64,000 bases of DNA from Algoriphagus aquaeductus (GTDB lineage Bacteria > Bacteroidota > Bacteroidia > Cytophagales > Cyclobacteriaceae): the NCBI RefSeq assembly GCF_003253485.1, contig NZ_QKTX01000007.1:124001-188000 (forward strand). Direction: 5' to 3'. A program made the position numbers and the translations under genes. Positions 41,787-51,328 of this stretch are shown here, piece after piece. The number at the start of each line of letters is the position of its first letter. Position 1 is the first letter of the stretch. Under the pieces are notes generated by a model. It had not been told where the DNA came from. It searched no databases and worked only from the letters and a program-made list of their open reading frames with translations.

Positions 41787-42108
41787 TTTTTTTATGATGG
41801 TCAAAGAAAACAATCTTGTTGGATGAGATCTGCCAGGATTTAAAAGCCTGATAAGGGTTTTACACATTTCGGCTACAACTTCTGCTAAAACTACCTCATC
41901 CCAGTCTTGGCAAATGAAAAGTATTCTGAAGTAGGGGTCTCAGGTTTTTTCAATTGAATCAATTCCAAAAGATCGACTTCCAACCCTTCGATCCTTTGGC
42001 TTTAGAAATAGAATTATGGGTAGCTCGAAAAATTAATTTGAAATGATCTGAGTAGTACCAAGTCCCAATCTTTACTAGAATCCAGGATTTCATCAGGAGA
42101 GGAAAAAA

Positions 42109-42135
42109 AGAGGCTGTCCAAAATGAACAGCCTCT
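42109..42135 (-). terminator. Terminator of the TonB-dependent receptor gene
   Basis: AGAGGCTGT (42109-42117) pairs with ACAGCCTCT (42127-42135). On the minus strand it is followed by T7. It lies 25 bases after the receptor stop codon. Confidence 0.9.
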
Positions 42136-42159
42136 CGAATAACAAACGATAAAATTTGA

Positions 42160-45153
42160 TTAATTCAAGAACTCATCAAAAGTCAGGCTGACAAAGTACA
42201 TGCTTCCGACTGTTGGATTACCCCAAGCCTGACGATAGCCATCATTAAACAAGTTGGTACCACCAACCTTGATGATAGACTTCAAGCTTTTAAGCTTATA
42301 GCTAAACTGAGCATCAAATGTTCCGAATGCAGGCATCACCGAAAGCTGCTGTGAAGAAACTGCTGGAGCTACAAAAGATGACTGCCATACAAATTCTCCC
42401 TGCCATCTGTAAGAGAATGCAAACCCAAGATTCTTCACAAACTCTCGGTTAGCAAAGTTGATCACGTAACGATATTCCGGTGTGTTGAAAGCAGGCTGGA
42501 AGCCTGTTTCTGCAAGTTCGTCTAGGTTTGAAAGCGTATTGAACGATACGTTACCTCCGATTGAGTAATTCTTTGGAAGTTTATAATCTGCACCCAATGC
42601 CCATCCCCAAGATTTGATGATCTCGGTACGATTAACCGGTATAGAATAAACGTTTCTGGTGTTGGCAGACAACAAGTTGATTCCAAGAGCTGAAGCTGGA
42701 TTTTGTGGATTAGGATTTCTATCCTGAATCAATACCTGACCACCAATGAAGTTCTCAAAACGGTTAAAATATGCATACGCATCGATCAATAGACGATTTG
42801 AATAAAGGCCTTTGTAACCGATTTCAAACGATTTTACTTTTTCAGGTCTAAACTGAGTCAATTGGAAAGTAGTCAATTTGTCTTGATTGGCCTGAGCTGC
42901 AAAAACAGGAACTAACTGCGGCACTGCAGCGGCTATAAATGCCTGAATAGCTTGCGGGTTATTTGGTAATTGTCCATTTCTAATTGCTTCATCAGCTCTT
43001 CTTTGTGCTTCCGCAAGGGCTAATTGCTGAATGGCCGGATCCCTTGTTGAATCTAGAAAAGCATTACCAAATGCGGTCACTGTAGCTAAGCTGTAAACTG
43101 GGTTTGCATTGAAATTATATCGATCTCTGAAAAACTGAAGACCACCCAATAATCTTGCCTGTGGAGTGACCAAGTCGATATATTGATCTTGGGTAGAAGG
43201 AATTCTGAAACCGGTTTGATAAGAACCTCTAAAGTTGTGGTTGTTGATAGAATATACACCGGAAACTCGAGGAGACCACTGACCGTCAAAATTCTCATTT
43301 TTATCGTAACGTACAGAGGCAGTCAATTTGAATTTGTCATCAAAAAGGCGCTTAGCTCCTTGGATATATCCACCGTATTCATTGATTCTGAATTCGTCAC
43401 CATTTTCATCCACTGCAAAAAGGGTTTTTTCTGAGTTCAGTGCATAAATTCTATAATTAGCACCTACTACAAAATCAGCCCAAGTGATATCAGTCAGCTG
43501 ATAAGATCCTTCCAAATGATAAAGGTTTGTTTTGTCTACGAACTGAGATCCAATTCTACGTGGGGGAGTTTGGAATTGTCCAGGGATAGGAGTGGAAGTG
43601 GTCGCAGCCAAAGCCTGCTGAAATTCAGGACTTCCGGGTTGGAATCTACCTTGATCAGCTACCCCTCGAGCTGCTGTATGCGCAGCTTGATCGGTTGCAC
43701 CGGTTAGCTTTGCCTGCGCGAAAGCTCCGACATATTGACCGAACCAAGTCTCGGATGGTTTCCATGCTTCATTGATTGCATTGGCGGCAATAGCCACAGC
43801 AAATGCATCACCCGATCTTTCTTGAGTGGTATAAGCCCTCAAAAACCAGTTTGCCCCTCTCAACTCAGCTTTGTATTGCCCCATATTGAAATTGGCGATG
43901 GAGTAACGGTCAGCACCTGTGTAGACAGTGGTTCCAAAACCATAATTTCCTTGAAAGATAGCTTCAACCCGGTCATTCAATCTCCAATGCAAAGCAGCGT
44001 TAAGCTTAAGTGACTTGGTATTGTAATCAGCTAAATCTCTTTCGGCATATCCAGTTCTTGATACTTGGGTTTGTGGAATGATTCCCAATGCAGCCTGAGG
44101 TAAAAGCCCTGCCTGTACCAAAGATTGACCGACAGTAAACATATTTTGAGTGCTTTCATCACCATAGATATTCACACCATTGTATCCGGGGTTTGTCCCA
44201 CGGTTACCGTCAAATCCAAAGCCATTTGCCAAAGACTGATCTCTGAAATCATTGGCCTGCCAATCATCCGCACGAAGGTAGCCCACGTTCATCTTGAAAG
44301 CCACTTTATCACTGAAGGCCTTGGCATATCTGGCACTGAAGTCATAGAAACCTGTCCCAGGCTGAGATCTGCCACTTTCATGCATCAAGCCGGTGCGGAC
44401 ATTCGCCGAGAGGCCTTGGTACTGAAATGGATTTTTGGAAGTCATCAACAAAATACCATTGATGGCATTGGGACCATAAAGAGCGGAAGAAGCTCCGGGA
44501 AGTAATTCTACACTTTCCAAATCCAGCTCGGAAATACCTACAATATTACCTACTGAGAAGTTCAGGCCCGGAGCCTGATTGTCCATCCCATCAATCATTT
44601 GAACAGTTCTGACATTGCCATTGGCATTGAAACCTCGAGTGTTAAAGGATTTAAAAGTCAGGGATTGGGTACTCATTTCAACGCCTTTCATATTGTTCAA
44701 GGCATCATAGAAACTCGCCTGAGGAACTTCACGAATAGCGATGATATCCATTTTTTCCACGGAAACCGGAGATTTCATAATGCTCTCTTCCACTCTGGAG
44801 GCAGAGATCACCACTTCCTGTCCCAAAATGGAAGATTCTGCCAGTTCTACAGACAGATTGGTCATTCCTCCGCTAACCTCAACTTCTTTGGAATTGAATC
44901 CCACCATGGAAAATACTAAAGTAAAAGGTGGGTCCTGATTGACATTAAGCGTGAATTTACCTGATAGGTCGGTAATCGTGCCGATCACTTTGCCTTTCAC
45001 GATGATGTTCACGCCCACTAAGGTCTCCTTGGTTTGAGCATCGGTGACCGTTCCGGAGATGGTTGTCTGGGCCAGGGCAATGGTAGTTCCCAAGGAAACT
45101 AGCAATACCAATGAAAACACTGTGCCCCAGATTTTTCTGGTAAAATTTTTCAT
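42160..45153 (-). CDS. TonB-dependent outer-membrane receptor with CarboxypepD_reg-like domain
   Basis: The protein has 997 residues. A signal peptide (SLVLLVSLGTTIALAQ) is followed by a CarboxypepD_reg-like domain (ISGTVTDAQTKETLVGVNII, about 32-110). Next is the plug (VVISASRVEESIMKSPVSVE; ELLPGASSALYGPNAINGIL), then a large barrel whose last strand ends MYFVSLTFDEFLN. There is no SusD-type partner beside it, so it is not a classic SusCD pair. Long Ala- and Gln-rich loops (AAHTAARG, AEAQRRADEAIRNGQL) occur in the extracellular part. The ligand is unknown; possibilities include peptides, lipids or siderophores. It is monocistronic with its own terminator. Confidence 0.92.
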   Translation of the reverse strand: MKNFTRKIWGTVFSLVLLVSLGTTIALAQTTISGTVTDAQTKETLVGVNIIVKGKVIGTITDLSGKFTLNVNQDPPFTLVFSMVGFNSKEVEVSGGMTNLSVELAESSILGQEVVISASRVEESIMKSPVSVEKMDIIAIREVPQASFYDALNNMKGVEMSTQSLTFKSFNTRGFNANGNVRTVQMIDGMDNQAPGLNFSVGNIVGISELDLESVELLPGASSALYGPNAINGILLMTSKNPFQYQGLSANVRTGLMHESGRSQPGTGFYDFSARYAKAFSDKVAFKMNVGYLRADDWQANDFRDQSLANGFGFDGNRGTNPGYNGVNIYGDESTQNMFTVGQSLVQAGLLPQAALGIIPQTQVSRTGYAERDLADYNTKSLKLNAALHWRLNDRVEAIFQGNYGFGTTVYTGADRYSIANFNMGQYKAELRGANWFLRAYTTQERSGDAFAVAIAANAINEAWKPSETWFGQYVGAFAQAKLTGATDQAAHTAARGVADQGRFQPGSPEFQQALAATTSTPIPGQFQTPPRRIGSQFVDKTNLYHLEGSYQLTDITWADFVVGANYRIYALNSEKTLFAVDENGDEFRINEYGGYIQGAKRLFDDKFKLTASVRYDKNENFDGQWSPRVSGVYSINNHNFRGSYQTGFRIPSTQDQYIDLVTPQARLLGGLQFFRDRYNFNANPVYSLATVTAFGNAFLDSTRDPAIQQLALAEAQRRADEAIRNGQLPNNPQAIQAFIAAAVPQLVPVFAAQANQDKLTTFQLTQFRPEKVKSFEIGYKGLYSNRLLIDAYAYFNRFENFIGGQVLIQDRNPNPQNPASALGINLLSANTRNVYSIPVNRTEIIKSWGWALGADYKLPKNYSIGGNVSFNTLSNLDELAETGFQPAFNTPEYRYVINFANREFVKNLGFAFSYRWQGEFVWQSSFVAPAVSSQQLSVMPAFGTFDAQFSYKLKSLKSIIKVGGTNLFNDGYRQAWGNPTVGSMYFVSLTFDEFLN

Positions 45154-45477
45154 AGGCTATTTTGTGAAATTGTTAGGATGATTTTCAATTGGGTTTTTTT
45201 ACAATTCAATTACTCGAAATTTATAGTAAAAAGGCAATTTTCTATGGATCTATAAGAAAAAAAAATAGGTATTATATAAGGCTAAAAATGCTTAAAAATG
45301 GAAACTGAGGCAGTTTTTTCTAAAAAAAGCTAATAAAAGGCGAATTCTGTTGAAGAATAATTCTATGGATTTCGTTTTTATTATTAAATCAGTAAATCTG
45401 TCTTTTTACAATTGATCTGTAATAATAAAAAAGCCCACTCTGTGGTGGGCTACTGTACACTATTGATTTTTAGTTAA
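45154..45477. other. AT-rich region upstream of the TonB receptor, downstream of gldC
   Basis: These 324 bases contain the receptor promoter and the gldC terminator. The sequence is strongly AT-rich with several A/T runs. No open frame or clear TAnnTTTG pair was found. Confidence 0.55.
45432..45451 (-). terminator. Terminator of gldC
   Basis: AGCCCAC (45432-45438) pairs with GTGGGCT (45445-45451), with a six-base loop. On the minus strand it runs into TTTTTTATTATT. Confidence 0.85.
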
Positions 45478-45819
45478 TTAAGAATTTTTCCTGTTTTCCT
45501 CATTGACATGCTTCACCAATCGGTCACACAGCTCTTTCATTTCTTCTGACATATATTCATCCCCTGTACTGTTTAGGATGGTTTGGGCCATTCCGCCTAG
45601 GATATCAATATAAAACCTTTTCATCTCTACCACAGACATATCTTCAGTCCAAAGGTCAATTCGAAGCGTGGAGTGATTAAGATTATCCCAAACGTTTAGA
45701 CTGATACTTTTAGTAGATTCCATGCCCTCAGCTTCTTTGTCTGAAGCGTCCCACAGGATAGCTTTGGGAAGGTTATTGCTGTCCAGTTCTACCTGGAATT
45801 TGATTTCTGATTTCTTCAT
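45478..45819 (-). CDS. gldC: Gliding motility protein GldC
   Basis: From ATG 45819 the protein has 113 residues. It starts KKSEIKFQVELDSNNLPKAI, then LWDASDKEAEGMESTKSISL and WTEDMSVVEMKRFYIDIL, and ends with a helical, charged tail. This is the GldC pattern: a small soluble protein required for (or enhancing) gliding in flavobacteria. It has no membrane segment, so cytoplasmic. The frame opens at 45870, but family members begin with MKK. The CoA-transferase gene is 57 bases upstream on the same strand, so they may share a transcript. It is the only gliding gene in the window. Confidence 0.88.
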   Translation of the reverse strand: MKKSEIKFQVELDSNNLPKAILWDASDKEAEGMESTKSISLNVWDNLNHSTLRIDLWTEDMSVVEMKRFYIDILGGMAQTILNSTGDEYMSEEMKELCDRLVKHVNEENRKNS

Positions 45820-45876
45820 TATTTTTGATTTTATCGGGAAACCGACTTTATACCCGGCTGGTTCCACCAAGTGAAA

Positions 45877-46536
45877 TTAATCGAATCTCATTTCCGGGAT
45901 TTCCCCTTCGATTATAAGTTTTCCGGCTGTTTTTGCTTTTATTTCTTCTACACTCACTCCTGGAGCTCTTTCCTTAAGAATAAATCCACCCTTAGGGTCT
46001 ACCTCTAATACAGCAAGATCAGAGACAATTTTTTTTACACAGCGTATGCCTGTAATCGGTAAGCTACAGGAGGGAAGAAGCTTGGATTGCCCGTCTTTGG
46101 AACAATGCTGCATGGCCACTATGATATTTTTGGCAGAAGCCACCAAATCCATGGCACCTCCCATACCCTTGACCATTTTACCGGGAATTTTCCAATTGGC
46201 GATGTCTCCGTTTTCGGAAACCTCCATAGCACCTAAAATGGTCAGGTGAACATGGCCACCCCGTATCATGGCAAATGATTCAGAGGAGTTGAAAAGGGCA
46301 GAGCCGGGGACCATGGTGATGGTTTGTTTTCCGGCGTTGATCAAGTCAGGGTCGATTTGATCTTCGGTGGGGAAGGGGCCAATGCCCAACAAGCCATTTT
46401 CAGATTGCAAGACCACATCCAAATGGGATGGAATGTAATTGGCAACCAACGTAGGAATACCGATTCCGAGATTGATGTATTGCCCGTTTTCCACCTCTTG
46501 AGCGATCCGTTGGGCGATTTGTTCTTTGGTTAGCAT
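45877..46536 (-). CDS. scoB: CoA transferase subunit B (acetoacetate/3-oxoacid type)
   Basis: This 219-residue subunit belongs to the family I CoA transferases. The catalytic Glu46 is in LQSENGLLGIGP. Other family stretches are YINLGIGIPTLVANYIP, MVPGSALFNSSESFAMIRGG, NWKIPGKMVKGMGGAMDL and CVKKIVSDLAVLEVD. The enzyme moves CoA between succinyl-CoA and acetoacetate, or a related pair. It follows subunit A on the minus strand after 64 bases. A hydroxybutyryl-CoA dehydrogenase at 25 kb could belong to the same ketone or short-chain acid pathway. Confidence 0.93.
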   Translation of the reverse strand: MLTKEQIAQRIAQEVENGQYINLGIGIPTLVANYIPSHLDVVLQSENGLLGIGPFPTEDQIDPDLINAGKQTITMVPGSALFNSSESFAMIRGGHVHLTILGAMEVSENGDIANWKIPGKMVKGMGGAMDLVASAKNIIVAMQHCSKDGQSKLLPSCSLPITGIRCVKKIVSDLAVLEVDPKGGFILKERAPGVSVEEIKAKTAGKLIIEGEIPEMRFD

Positions 46537-46600
46537 TTGGGTTTGTTCTAGGATTCAGAAGACAAGATGTAAGAAACAAGACTATCCGACTTCTTTTTGC

Positions 46601-47299
46601 TTATTTTTTTGAGACAGTTCTTTGTTCGATTCGCTTTTCGTAGTCCTTTCCTTGGAAAATACGCTGTACATAGATGCCGGGCGTATGGATTTGATTTGGA
46701 TCCAATTCGCCTGCCGGTACCAATTCCTCGACTTCAGCAATGGTGATTTTCCCAGCCGCAGCCATCATCGGATTAAAATTCCTTGCCGTTCCTCTGAAAA
46801 TCAGGTTGCCGGCAGTATCGCCTTTCCAGGCTTTGACTAACGAAAAATCCGCACGAAGCCAACGCTCCATGAGATATTCCTTCCCATCAAATTCTCTGAT
46901 TTCTTTCCCTTCCGCCACCTCTGTGCCGACACCTGCCGGAGTGAAGAAAGCCGGAATTCCAGCGCCTCCAGCACGAACCCGTTCCGCTAGGGTTCCTTGG
47001 GGAATAAGGTCTACTTCCAGTTCACCGCTCAAAAGTTGACGCTCAAATTCTGCATTTTCGCCCACATAGCTGGAAATCATTTTCTTTACCATCCGCTTTT
47101 TGAGCAGCAGACCTATTCCAAAATCCTCAACCCCTGCGTTGTTGGAAACGATAGTAAGATTCTTGATGTCTTTTTCCAGTAAGGCTGCGATACAATTTTC
47201 AGGTATACCGCTCAATCCAAATCCGCCCATCATCAAAAAGGCGCCACTGGGAATGTCTGCAACCGCTTCGCGAGCGTCTTTGACAGTTTTGTTGATCAT
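46601..47299 (-). CDS. scoA: CoA transferase subunit A (acetoacetate/3-oxoacid type)
   Basis: This 232-residue partner subunit shows [20 protein letters not shown] at the N-terminus, then [37 protein letters not shown] and [20 protein letters not shown], and ends in [15 protein letters not shown]. These are typical of the family I alpha subunit, which with subunit B forms the active heterodimer. It starts 11 bases after ribF, which probably puts the CoA transferase in the same long transcript as truB and ribF; the functional link between them is not obvious. Confidence 0.93.
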   Translation of the reverse strand: MINKTVKDAREAVADIPSGAFLMMGGFGLSGIPENCIAALLEKDIKNLTIVSNNAGVEDFGIGLLLKKRMVKKMISSYVGENAEFERQLLSGELEVDLIPQGTLAERVRAGGAGIPAFFTPAGVGTEVAEGKEIREFDGKEYLMERWLRADFSLVKAWKGDTAGNLIFRGTARNFNPMMAAAGKITIAEVEELVPAGELDPNQIHTPGIYVQRIFQGKDYEKRIEQRTVSKK

Positions 47300-47309
47300 A
47301 TCTTTGGGT

Positions 47310-48233
47310 TTATAGTATGGCCTTGGCTGTTTTTTGATCCTGGAAAAGCTGATTTTTCAACGCTTCCAAACTTTCAAATTTTTTTTCTTCCCGAATAAAT
47401 TCCCGGAAATAAACTGTAATCAATTTGTTGTAAAGGTCGCCCTGAAAATCAAACAGGTGAGCTTCTACCGTTTTCTTGGAACCGTCCACTGTGGGACGAT
47501 TGCCTATATTGAGCATTGCTTTGTAGAGAATTCCTTCTACTTTGGCCTCTACGGCATAAACGCCGTCATGAGGGATAAGTTTGTAATCATTGGGAATATG
47601 GATATTGGCTGTCGGAAATCCAATCGATCTGCCGATTTGCTGCCCTTTAACGACCAATCCATTCAACTCATATGGCCTTCCCAAGTAATTGGATGCGGTT
47701 TTGACGTCACCTAATTCGAGCGCCTTCCGGATTTTGGTGCTGGATACTCCAATATCTTCGACATCCTGCCGGGATATTTCCTCCAATTCAAAACCAAAAT
47801 CACTGCTGTGTTCTTTAAGGTATTCGAAGCTTCCTTCTCTGTTTTTACCAAAGCGGTGATCATAGCCGATGACCAGTTTTTTGGTCTGAATTTTATCAAT
47901 CAATACGCTACGGATAAACTCCTCCGAACTCAACTGTGAAAATTCCTGAGTGAAAGGTATGGTGACCAAATGATCTATACCAAACTGCCTGAGCAAATTT
48001 GCCTTCTCCTCAAAAGTGGAGAGCAATCTCAGATCGTGCTCATTGGGATATAGGACCAACCGAGGATGAGGCCAAAAAGTGATCAAGACAGTTTCACCCT
48101 GGATCTTTCTTGCGATTTCACGGATTCGACGGATGATTTTTTGGTGACCTAAATGGACTCCATCAAAAGTACCCGAAGTGACTACCGCATTGGGTACCGG
48201 AAGAAATCCCTCCAATCCTTCATAGATTTTCAT
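47310..48233 (-). CDS. ribF: Bifunctional riboflavin kinase/FAD synthetase
   Basis: This 307-residue protein makes FMN and then FAD from riboflavin. The adenylyltransferase domain comes first ([56 protein letters not shown]; about 1-180). The riboflavin kinase domain follows ([47 protein letters not shown]). Its start overlaps the 3' end of truB by 14 bases. This is the common truB-ribF order of bacteria. Confidence 0.95.
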   Translation of the reverse strand: MKIYEGLEGFLPVPNAVVTSGTFDGVHLGHQKIIRRIREIARKIQGETVLITFWPHPRLVLYPNEHDLRLLSTFEEKANLLRQFGIDHLVTIPFTQEFSQLSSEEFIRSVLIDKIQTKKLVIGYDHRFGKNREGSFEYLKEHSSDFGFELEEISRQDVEDIGVSSTKIRKALELGDVKTASNYLGRPYELNGLVVKGQQIGRSIGFPTANIHIPNDYKLIPHDGVYAVEAKVEGILYKAMLNIGNRPTVDGSKKTVEAHLFDFQGDLYNKLITVYFREFIREEKKFESLEALKNQLFQDQKTAKAIL

Positions 48234-48903
48234 GGGGACGCGCCTTTATTTCTTCCACTAAATCCAACACTTTTTTTGCATCCCGAAGATGATGACCACC
48301 GATTCTGGTACGGCAAAGTGTTTTTAAATAGGCACCCACACCAAGAATCTCACCCAAATCCCTTGCAAGACTTCGGATATAGGTTCCTTTGGAACAGGAA
48401 ATCCTAAAATCTACCTCATTGCCTTCAAATCGTGTAATTTCAAACTCCCTAACTTCCACCGGACGGGGGTCCATTTTGACTTCTTTGCCTGCTCTGGCTG
48501 ACTCATACACTCTCCGCCCGTCCACTTTGATTGCTGAGTGCATGGGAGGAATTTGAAAGATGTTTCCGGTGAGCTGATGCGCTGCTTTTTCCACCATTTC
48601 CAAGGTAATATGAGTAGGGTCCGACACCTGGATTACCGGTTTTTCAAGATCAAAAGATTCGGTAGTGGCTCCGATCACAAAAGTTCCTGTGTACTCTTTT
48701 TCCTGGCCCATGAAGGTCTCGATCTGCTTGGTCATCTTCCCGGCACAGACGATCAACAGGCCAGTAGCCAATGGGTCCAGGGTCCCTGCATGACCCACCT
48801 TTTTGATTCGGAGGGCATTTCTGACTTTTTTGACCACATCAAAAGAGGTCCATTCCAGAGGTTTGTCTATTAGAAAAACTTCTCCGTAAGCTTCTTGCTG
48901 CAT
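48220..48903 (-). CDS. truB: tRNA pseudouridine(55) synthase TruB
   Basis: This 227-residue enzyme converts U55 of tRNA to pseudouridine. The catalytic Asp43 lies in VGHAGTLDPLATGLL. Other family stretches are IDKPLEWTSFDVVKKVR, IPPMHSAIKVDGRRVYESAR and FRISCSKGTYIRSLARDLGE. It is short for the family and lacks a C-terminal PUA domain, as often in Bacteroidota. It overlaps ribF by 14 bases. DUF3098 lies 37 bases upstream. Confidence 0.95.
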   Translation of the reverse strand: MQQEAYGEVFLIDKPLEWTSFDVVKKVRNALRIKKVGHAGTLDPLATGLLIVCAGKMTKQIETFMGQEKEYTGTFVIGATTESFDLEKPVIQVSDPTHITLEMVEKAAHQLTGNIFQIPPMHSAIKVDGRRVYESARAGKEVKMDPRPVEVREFEITRFEGNEVDFRISCSKGTYIRSLARDLGEILGVGAYLKTLCRTRIGGHHLRDAKKVLDLVEEIKARPHENL

Positions 48904-48940
48904 GCGTTTTTACTTTGCTTTGGTTGACAAAGCGTATGGA

Positions 48941-49150
48941 TTAGCTTTTTTCTCCTTTGGAAAAAATGGCATAAAACTCAAATATAAAACCTGCCAGCGT
49001 AACGATAGGACCAATCGTAAGTCCGAGGATTCCATTACCGTGTGGTTGTCCATCAAGCCCAATCAAAATAAAACCCAAAACGATAAGCCCCAGGCCGATA
49101 AGCATGAGTCGATAGTTTTTCTTGGTAAAAGGAAAAGAGGTGTTGCTCAT
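48941..49150 (-). CDS. DUF3098 small membrane protein
   Basis: This 69-residue protein has two membrane helices (LMLIGLGLIVLGFILIGL and LTIGPIVTLAGFIFEFYAIF) with an N-terminal FPFTKKNYR, the DUF3098 pattern. It lies three bases downstream of ftsX and just upstream of truB. This order is common in Bacteroidota, where the family is tied to FtsX by position but has no proven function. Confidence 0.88.
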   Translation of the reverse strand: MSNTSFPFTKKNYRLMLIGLGLIVLGFILIGLDGQPHGNGILGLTIGPIVTLAGFIFEFYAIFSKGEKS

Positions 49151-49153
49151 GGT

Positions 49154-50044
49154 TTAGTAAAGTTCGTCCAAGGACATGTTCAAATATTTGTTTACCGCAC
49201 GCAAAGTACTCAATACGGAAAGAATTCCTCCGATTAAAACCAGTCCTCCAAACAGAATTAACATTAATTCAAAGTTTTGTAGCATGGCAAAACCTTCAAT
49301 ATTGGCTTGGGTATATTGGATCAATCCAAATAAAATCCCTGAAGCAACCAATCCCGCTAGCATGCCAAAAAAGAAGGCTCTGAACAAAAACGGCTTTCGG
49401 ATAAATCCACGGGTTGCACCGACTAATTGCATCGAACGGATCAAGAATCGCTGGGAAAATAAGGCCAGGCGAATCGTATTATTGATCAGCATTACGACTG
49501 TAATAATCAAAATCAATATAAAGCCACCCATAACCAAACTCACTTTCAGTAAATTTTTATTGATTGAGTCAACTAAGTCAGTCATGTAGGAAACCTCAAA
49601 AACTCCGGGAAGTGCCTCCAGTTCTGTCGCGATCTCGTTGATTTGTTCGGAACTTTGAAATTCCTCCGCCACTGAAAACACAAAGCTGTCTCTGAGCGGA
49701 TTGTCTTCCAAAAACTTGGTGAAATCTTCGCCTGTACTTTGGATAAATGTAGCTGCTGCCTCCTCATCGGAGATAAATCTAAGGCTGGAGGTATCGGCTT
49801 TGATCAGGATAAACGGTCGGGTAGAGATATTTTTCTGAAGATCTTTCAATTGATCCTCGGAAAGATTTTTGTCCAAAAACACCTGGATTTCCACATTTTC
49901 GCGAATCATTTTCGTGAGCGATTTGGCCTGTATCAATATGATCCCAAATAATCCCACGATGAAAAGAGAAAGAGTAGTGCTAAAGAGCACACTTCCGAAT
50001 TTGAAATAGCCTAGTGTTTTTTTTGTTCGGGAAGGACCTGCCAT
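49154..50044 (-). CDS. ftsX: FtsX-like permease (cell division)
   Basis: The protein has 296 residues. An N-terminal membrane helix (about 12-35), a periplasmic domain with NLSEDQLKDLQKNIS, and three more helices at the C-terminus match FtsX. FtsX pairs with the ATPase FtsE to control septal peptidoglycan hydrolases. No ftsE is next to it here, as is usual in Bacteroidota. The neighbours downstream are DUF3098 and truB. In several flavobacteria undecaprenyl-diphosphate phosphatase (uppP) lies between DUF3098 and truB; it is not present here. Confidence 0.9.
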   Translation of the reverse strand: MAGPSRTKKTLGYFKFGSVLFSTTLSLFIVGLFGIILIQAKSLTKMIRENVEIQVFLDKNLSEDQLKDLQKNISTRPFILIKADTSSLRFISDEEAAATFIQSTGEDFTKFLEDNPLRDSFVFSVAEEFQSSEQINEIATELEALPGVFEVSYMTDLVDSINKNLLKVSLVMGGFILILIITVVMLINNTIRLALFSQRFLIRSMQLVGATRGFIRKPFLFRAFFFGMLAGLVASGILFGLIQYTQANIEGFAMLQNFELMLILFGGLVLIGGILSVLSTLRAVNKYLNMSLDELY

Positions 50045-50086
50045 GGATTAGAAAATTCAGTTCAAAAATAGAAAAGCCTTTGGGAT

Positions 50087-50785
50087 TTAACCAATCGATG
50101 TGCCAGAAAGGATCGGAATGACTTTTTCTCCTGAAATTCCCCAAACTTTGTCTTTCTCTTTTGGACTGATCAAAGCCAAGCCCGTGAAATTCCCAAAACT
50201 TGGTAATATCAACGTATGACTCGACCAATAAAAACAAGGAATACGAACCGATTGCCTGGCTTTGCCCCTTAAAAAAATGCCCGGATGGATATGTCCACAC
50301 ACATTTAGATGTCCGCCTTCACTATTTTCAATAGGCTCATGAGACAGCGCAAAGGACTCGATAATCAAAGGCTCCTGATGGACTTTCATCACAGATTGGC
50401 CATATAAAAAGGTGGGGAGGATGTCATGATTTCCTTTGACCAAATGAAATCGGGTTTGATCAAAAACCTTCAGAAAAGTATTCAACTGTTCCCATTGTTC
50501 ATTCCAGTCACTGTGAAAAAGATCACCAAGAAAATAGGTATCGGAAGGCTTGAGCTCGTTGTGCAGTTTTTCGAGTTTTTGAAAATCAGCTCGATGAATA
50601 GGTTCGGGGATCGGAATTCCGGACTTTCTAAAATGTGCGGCTTTTCCGAAGTGCAAATCTGCAATCAACAGGATATTCAACTCTTTGATCCAAAGGGCTT
50701 TTTCCGGTAAAAGAAGAAGAGAAAACCCTTTAAAATCAATCCAGCATCCCTTCGCCTTGGTTTTATTTTTTTGCAACTCACTCAT
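50087..50785 (-). CDS. pdeM: PdeM-like metallophosphoesterase (ligase-associated DNA repair endonuclease)
   Basis: From ATG 50785 the protein has 232 residues. The metallophosphoesterase motifs are complete: IADLHFGKAAHFR, FLGDLFHSDWN, LVKGNHD, LSHEP and VCGHIHPG. This arrangement and the N-terminus match PdeM, reported as a DNA-repair-linked endonuclease often found beside a DNA ligase gene. No ligase or helicase gene is in the window, so the association is not confirmed here. The frame is open to 50848, but that would overlap the divergent DUF2147 gene start; the shorter start is chosen. Confidence 0.85.
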   Translation of the reverse strand: MSELQKNKTKAKGCWIDFKGFSLLLLPEKALWIKELNILLIADLHFGKAAHFRKSGIPIPEPIHRADFQKLEKLHNELKPSDTYFLGDLFHSDWNEQWEQLNTFLKVFDQTRFHLVKGNHDILPTFLYGQSVMKVHQEPLIIESFALSHEPIENSEGGHLNVCGHIHPGIFLRGKARQSVRIPCFYWSSHTLILPSFGNFTGLALISPKEKDKVWGISGEKVIPILSGTSIG

Positions 50786-50833
50786 AACAATTCCAAAAGT
50801 ATCCGTATTTAGAGATATCAAAACATCGTATTT

Positions 50834-51277
50834 ATGAAAATCCGACAATTTATTTCAGCCTTTGTTTTGCTCTCACTTTTCTCCTTTGGAAAAACGATTG
50901 CGCAAACTGAAAGCTCTATTCTAGGAGTCTGGTATAACACCGAGAAAACTGCCCAGGTAGAAATTTTGAAGAAAGGAAATGAGTTTCTGGGGAAAATTAT
51001 CTGGCTAAAGGATCCAAACCCGGATGGGAAGCCTGCTACTGATAAAGAAAATTCCGATCCCAAACTCAAAACCAGGCCCTTGATGGGGCTCCCTATTTTA
51101 GAGGGATTAAAATACTCCAGTGGCGTATGGAAAGGAGGCCAAATCTACGACCCTAAATCAGGCAAAACCTATTCCTGTGAAATCAAATTAAAATCGCCCG
51201 AAGTCTTGGAAGTCAAGGGGTACATTGGTTTTTCATTTGTGGGTCGAACAGTGGAATGGACTAAAGCGAAGAAATAA
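50834..51277 (+). CDS. Secreted DUF2147 protein
   Basis: The protein has 147 residues with a signal peptide (ISAFVLLSLFSFGKTIAQ). The mature protein shows the DUF2147 pattern: ILGVWYNTEKTAQVEILKKG, then KIIWLKDPNPDGKPATDKEN, GLPILEGLKYSSGVWKGGQI and YSCEIKLKSPEVLEVKGYIG, a lipocalin-like or beta-barrel fold. Its function is unknown; it is probably periplasmic. It diverges from pdeM and ends at a strong terminator. Confidence 0.9.
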   Translation: MKIRQFISAFVLLSLFSFGKTIAQTESSILGVWYNTEKTAQVEILKKGNEFLGKIIWLKDPNPDGKPATDKENSDPKLKTRPLMGLPILEGLKYSSGVWKGGQIYDPKSGKTYSCEIKLKSPEVLEVKGYIGFSFVGRTVEWTKAKK

Positions 51278-51280
51278 AGA

Positions 51281-51308
51281 AGGCCTGCATGGATATCCCT
51301 GCAGGCCT
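51281..51308. terminator. Terminator between DUF2147 and metX
   Basis: AGGCCTGCA (51281-51289) pairs with TGCAGGCCT (51300-51308), ten-base loop, followed by CTTTTT on the plus strand. Its left flank (AATAAAG) is only partly A-rich, so it mainly serves DUF2147. Confidence 0.85.
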
Positions 51309-51328
51309 CTTTTTACATGGAAATTTGA

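Larger units (their letters stand above)
41736..42159. other. Convergent intergenic region bounded by two terminators
   Basis: The 424 bases hold terminators at 41761 and 42109. In between I see no gene, repeat or structure that I can support. Confidence 0.6.
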
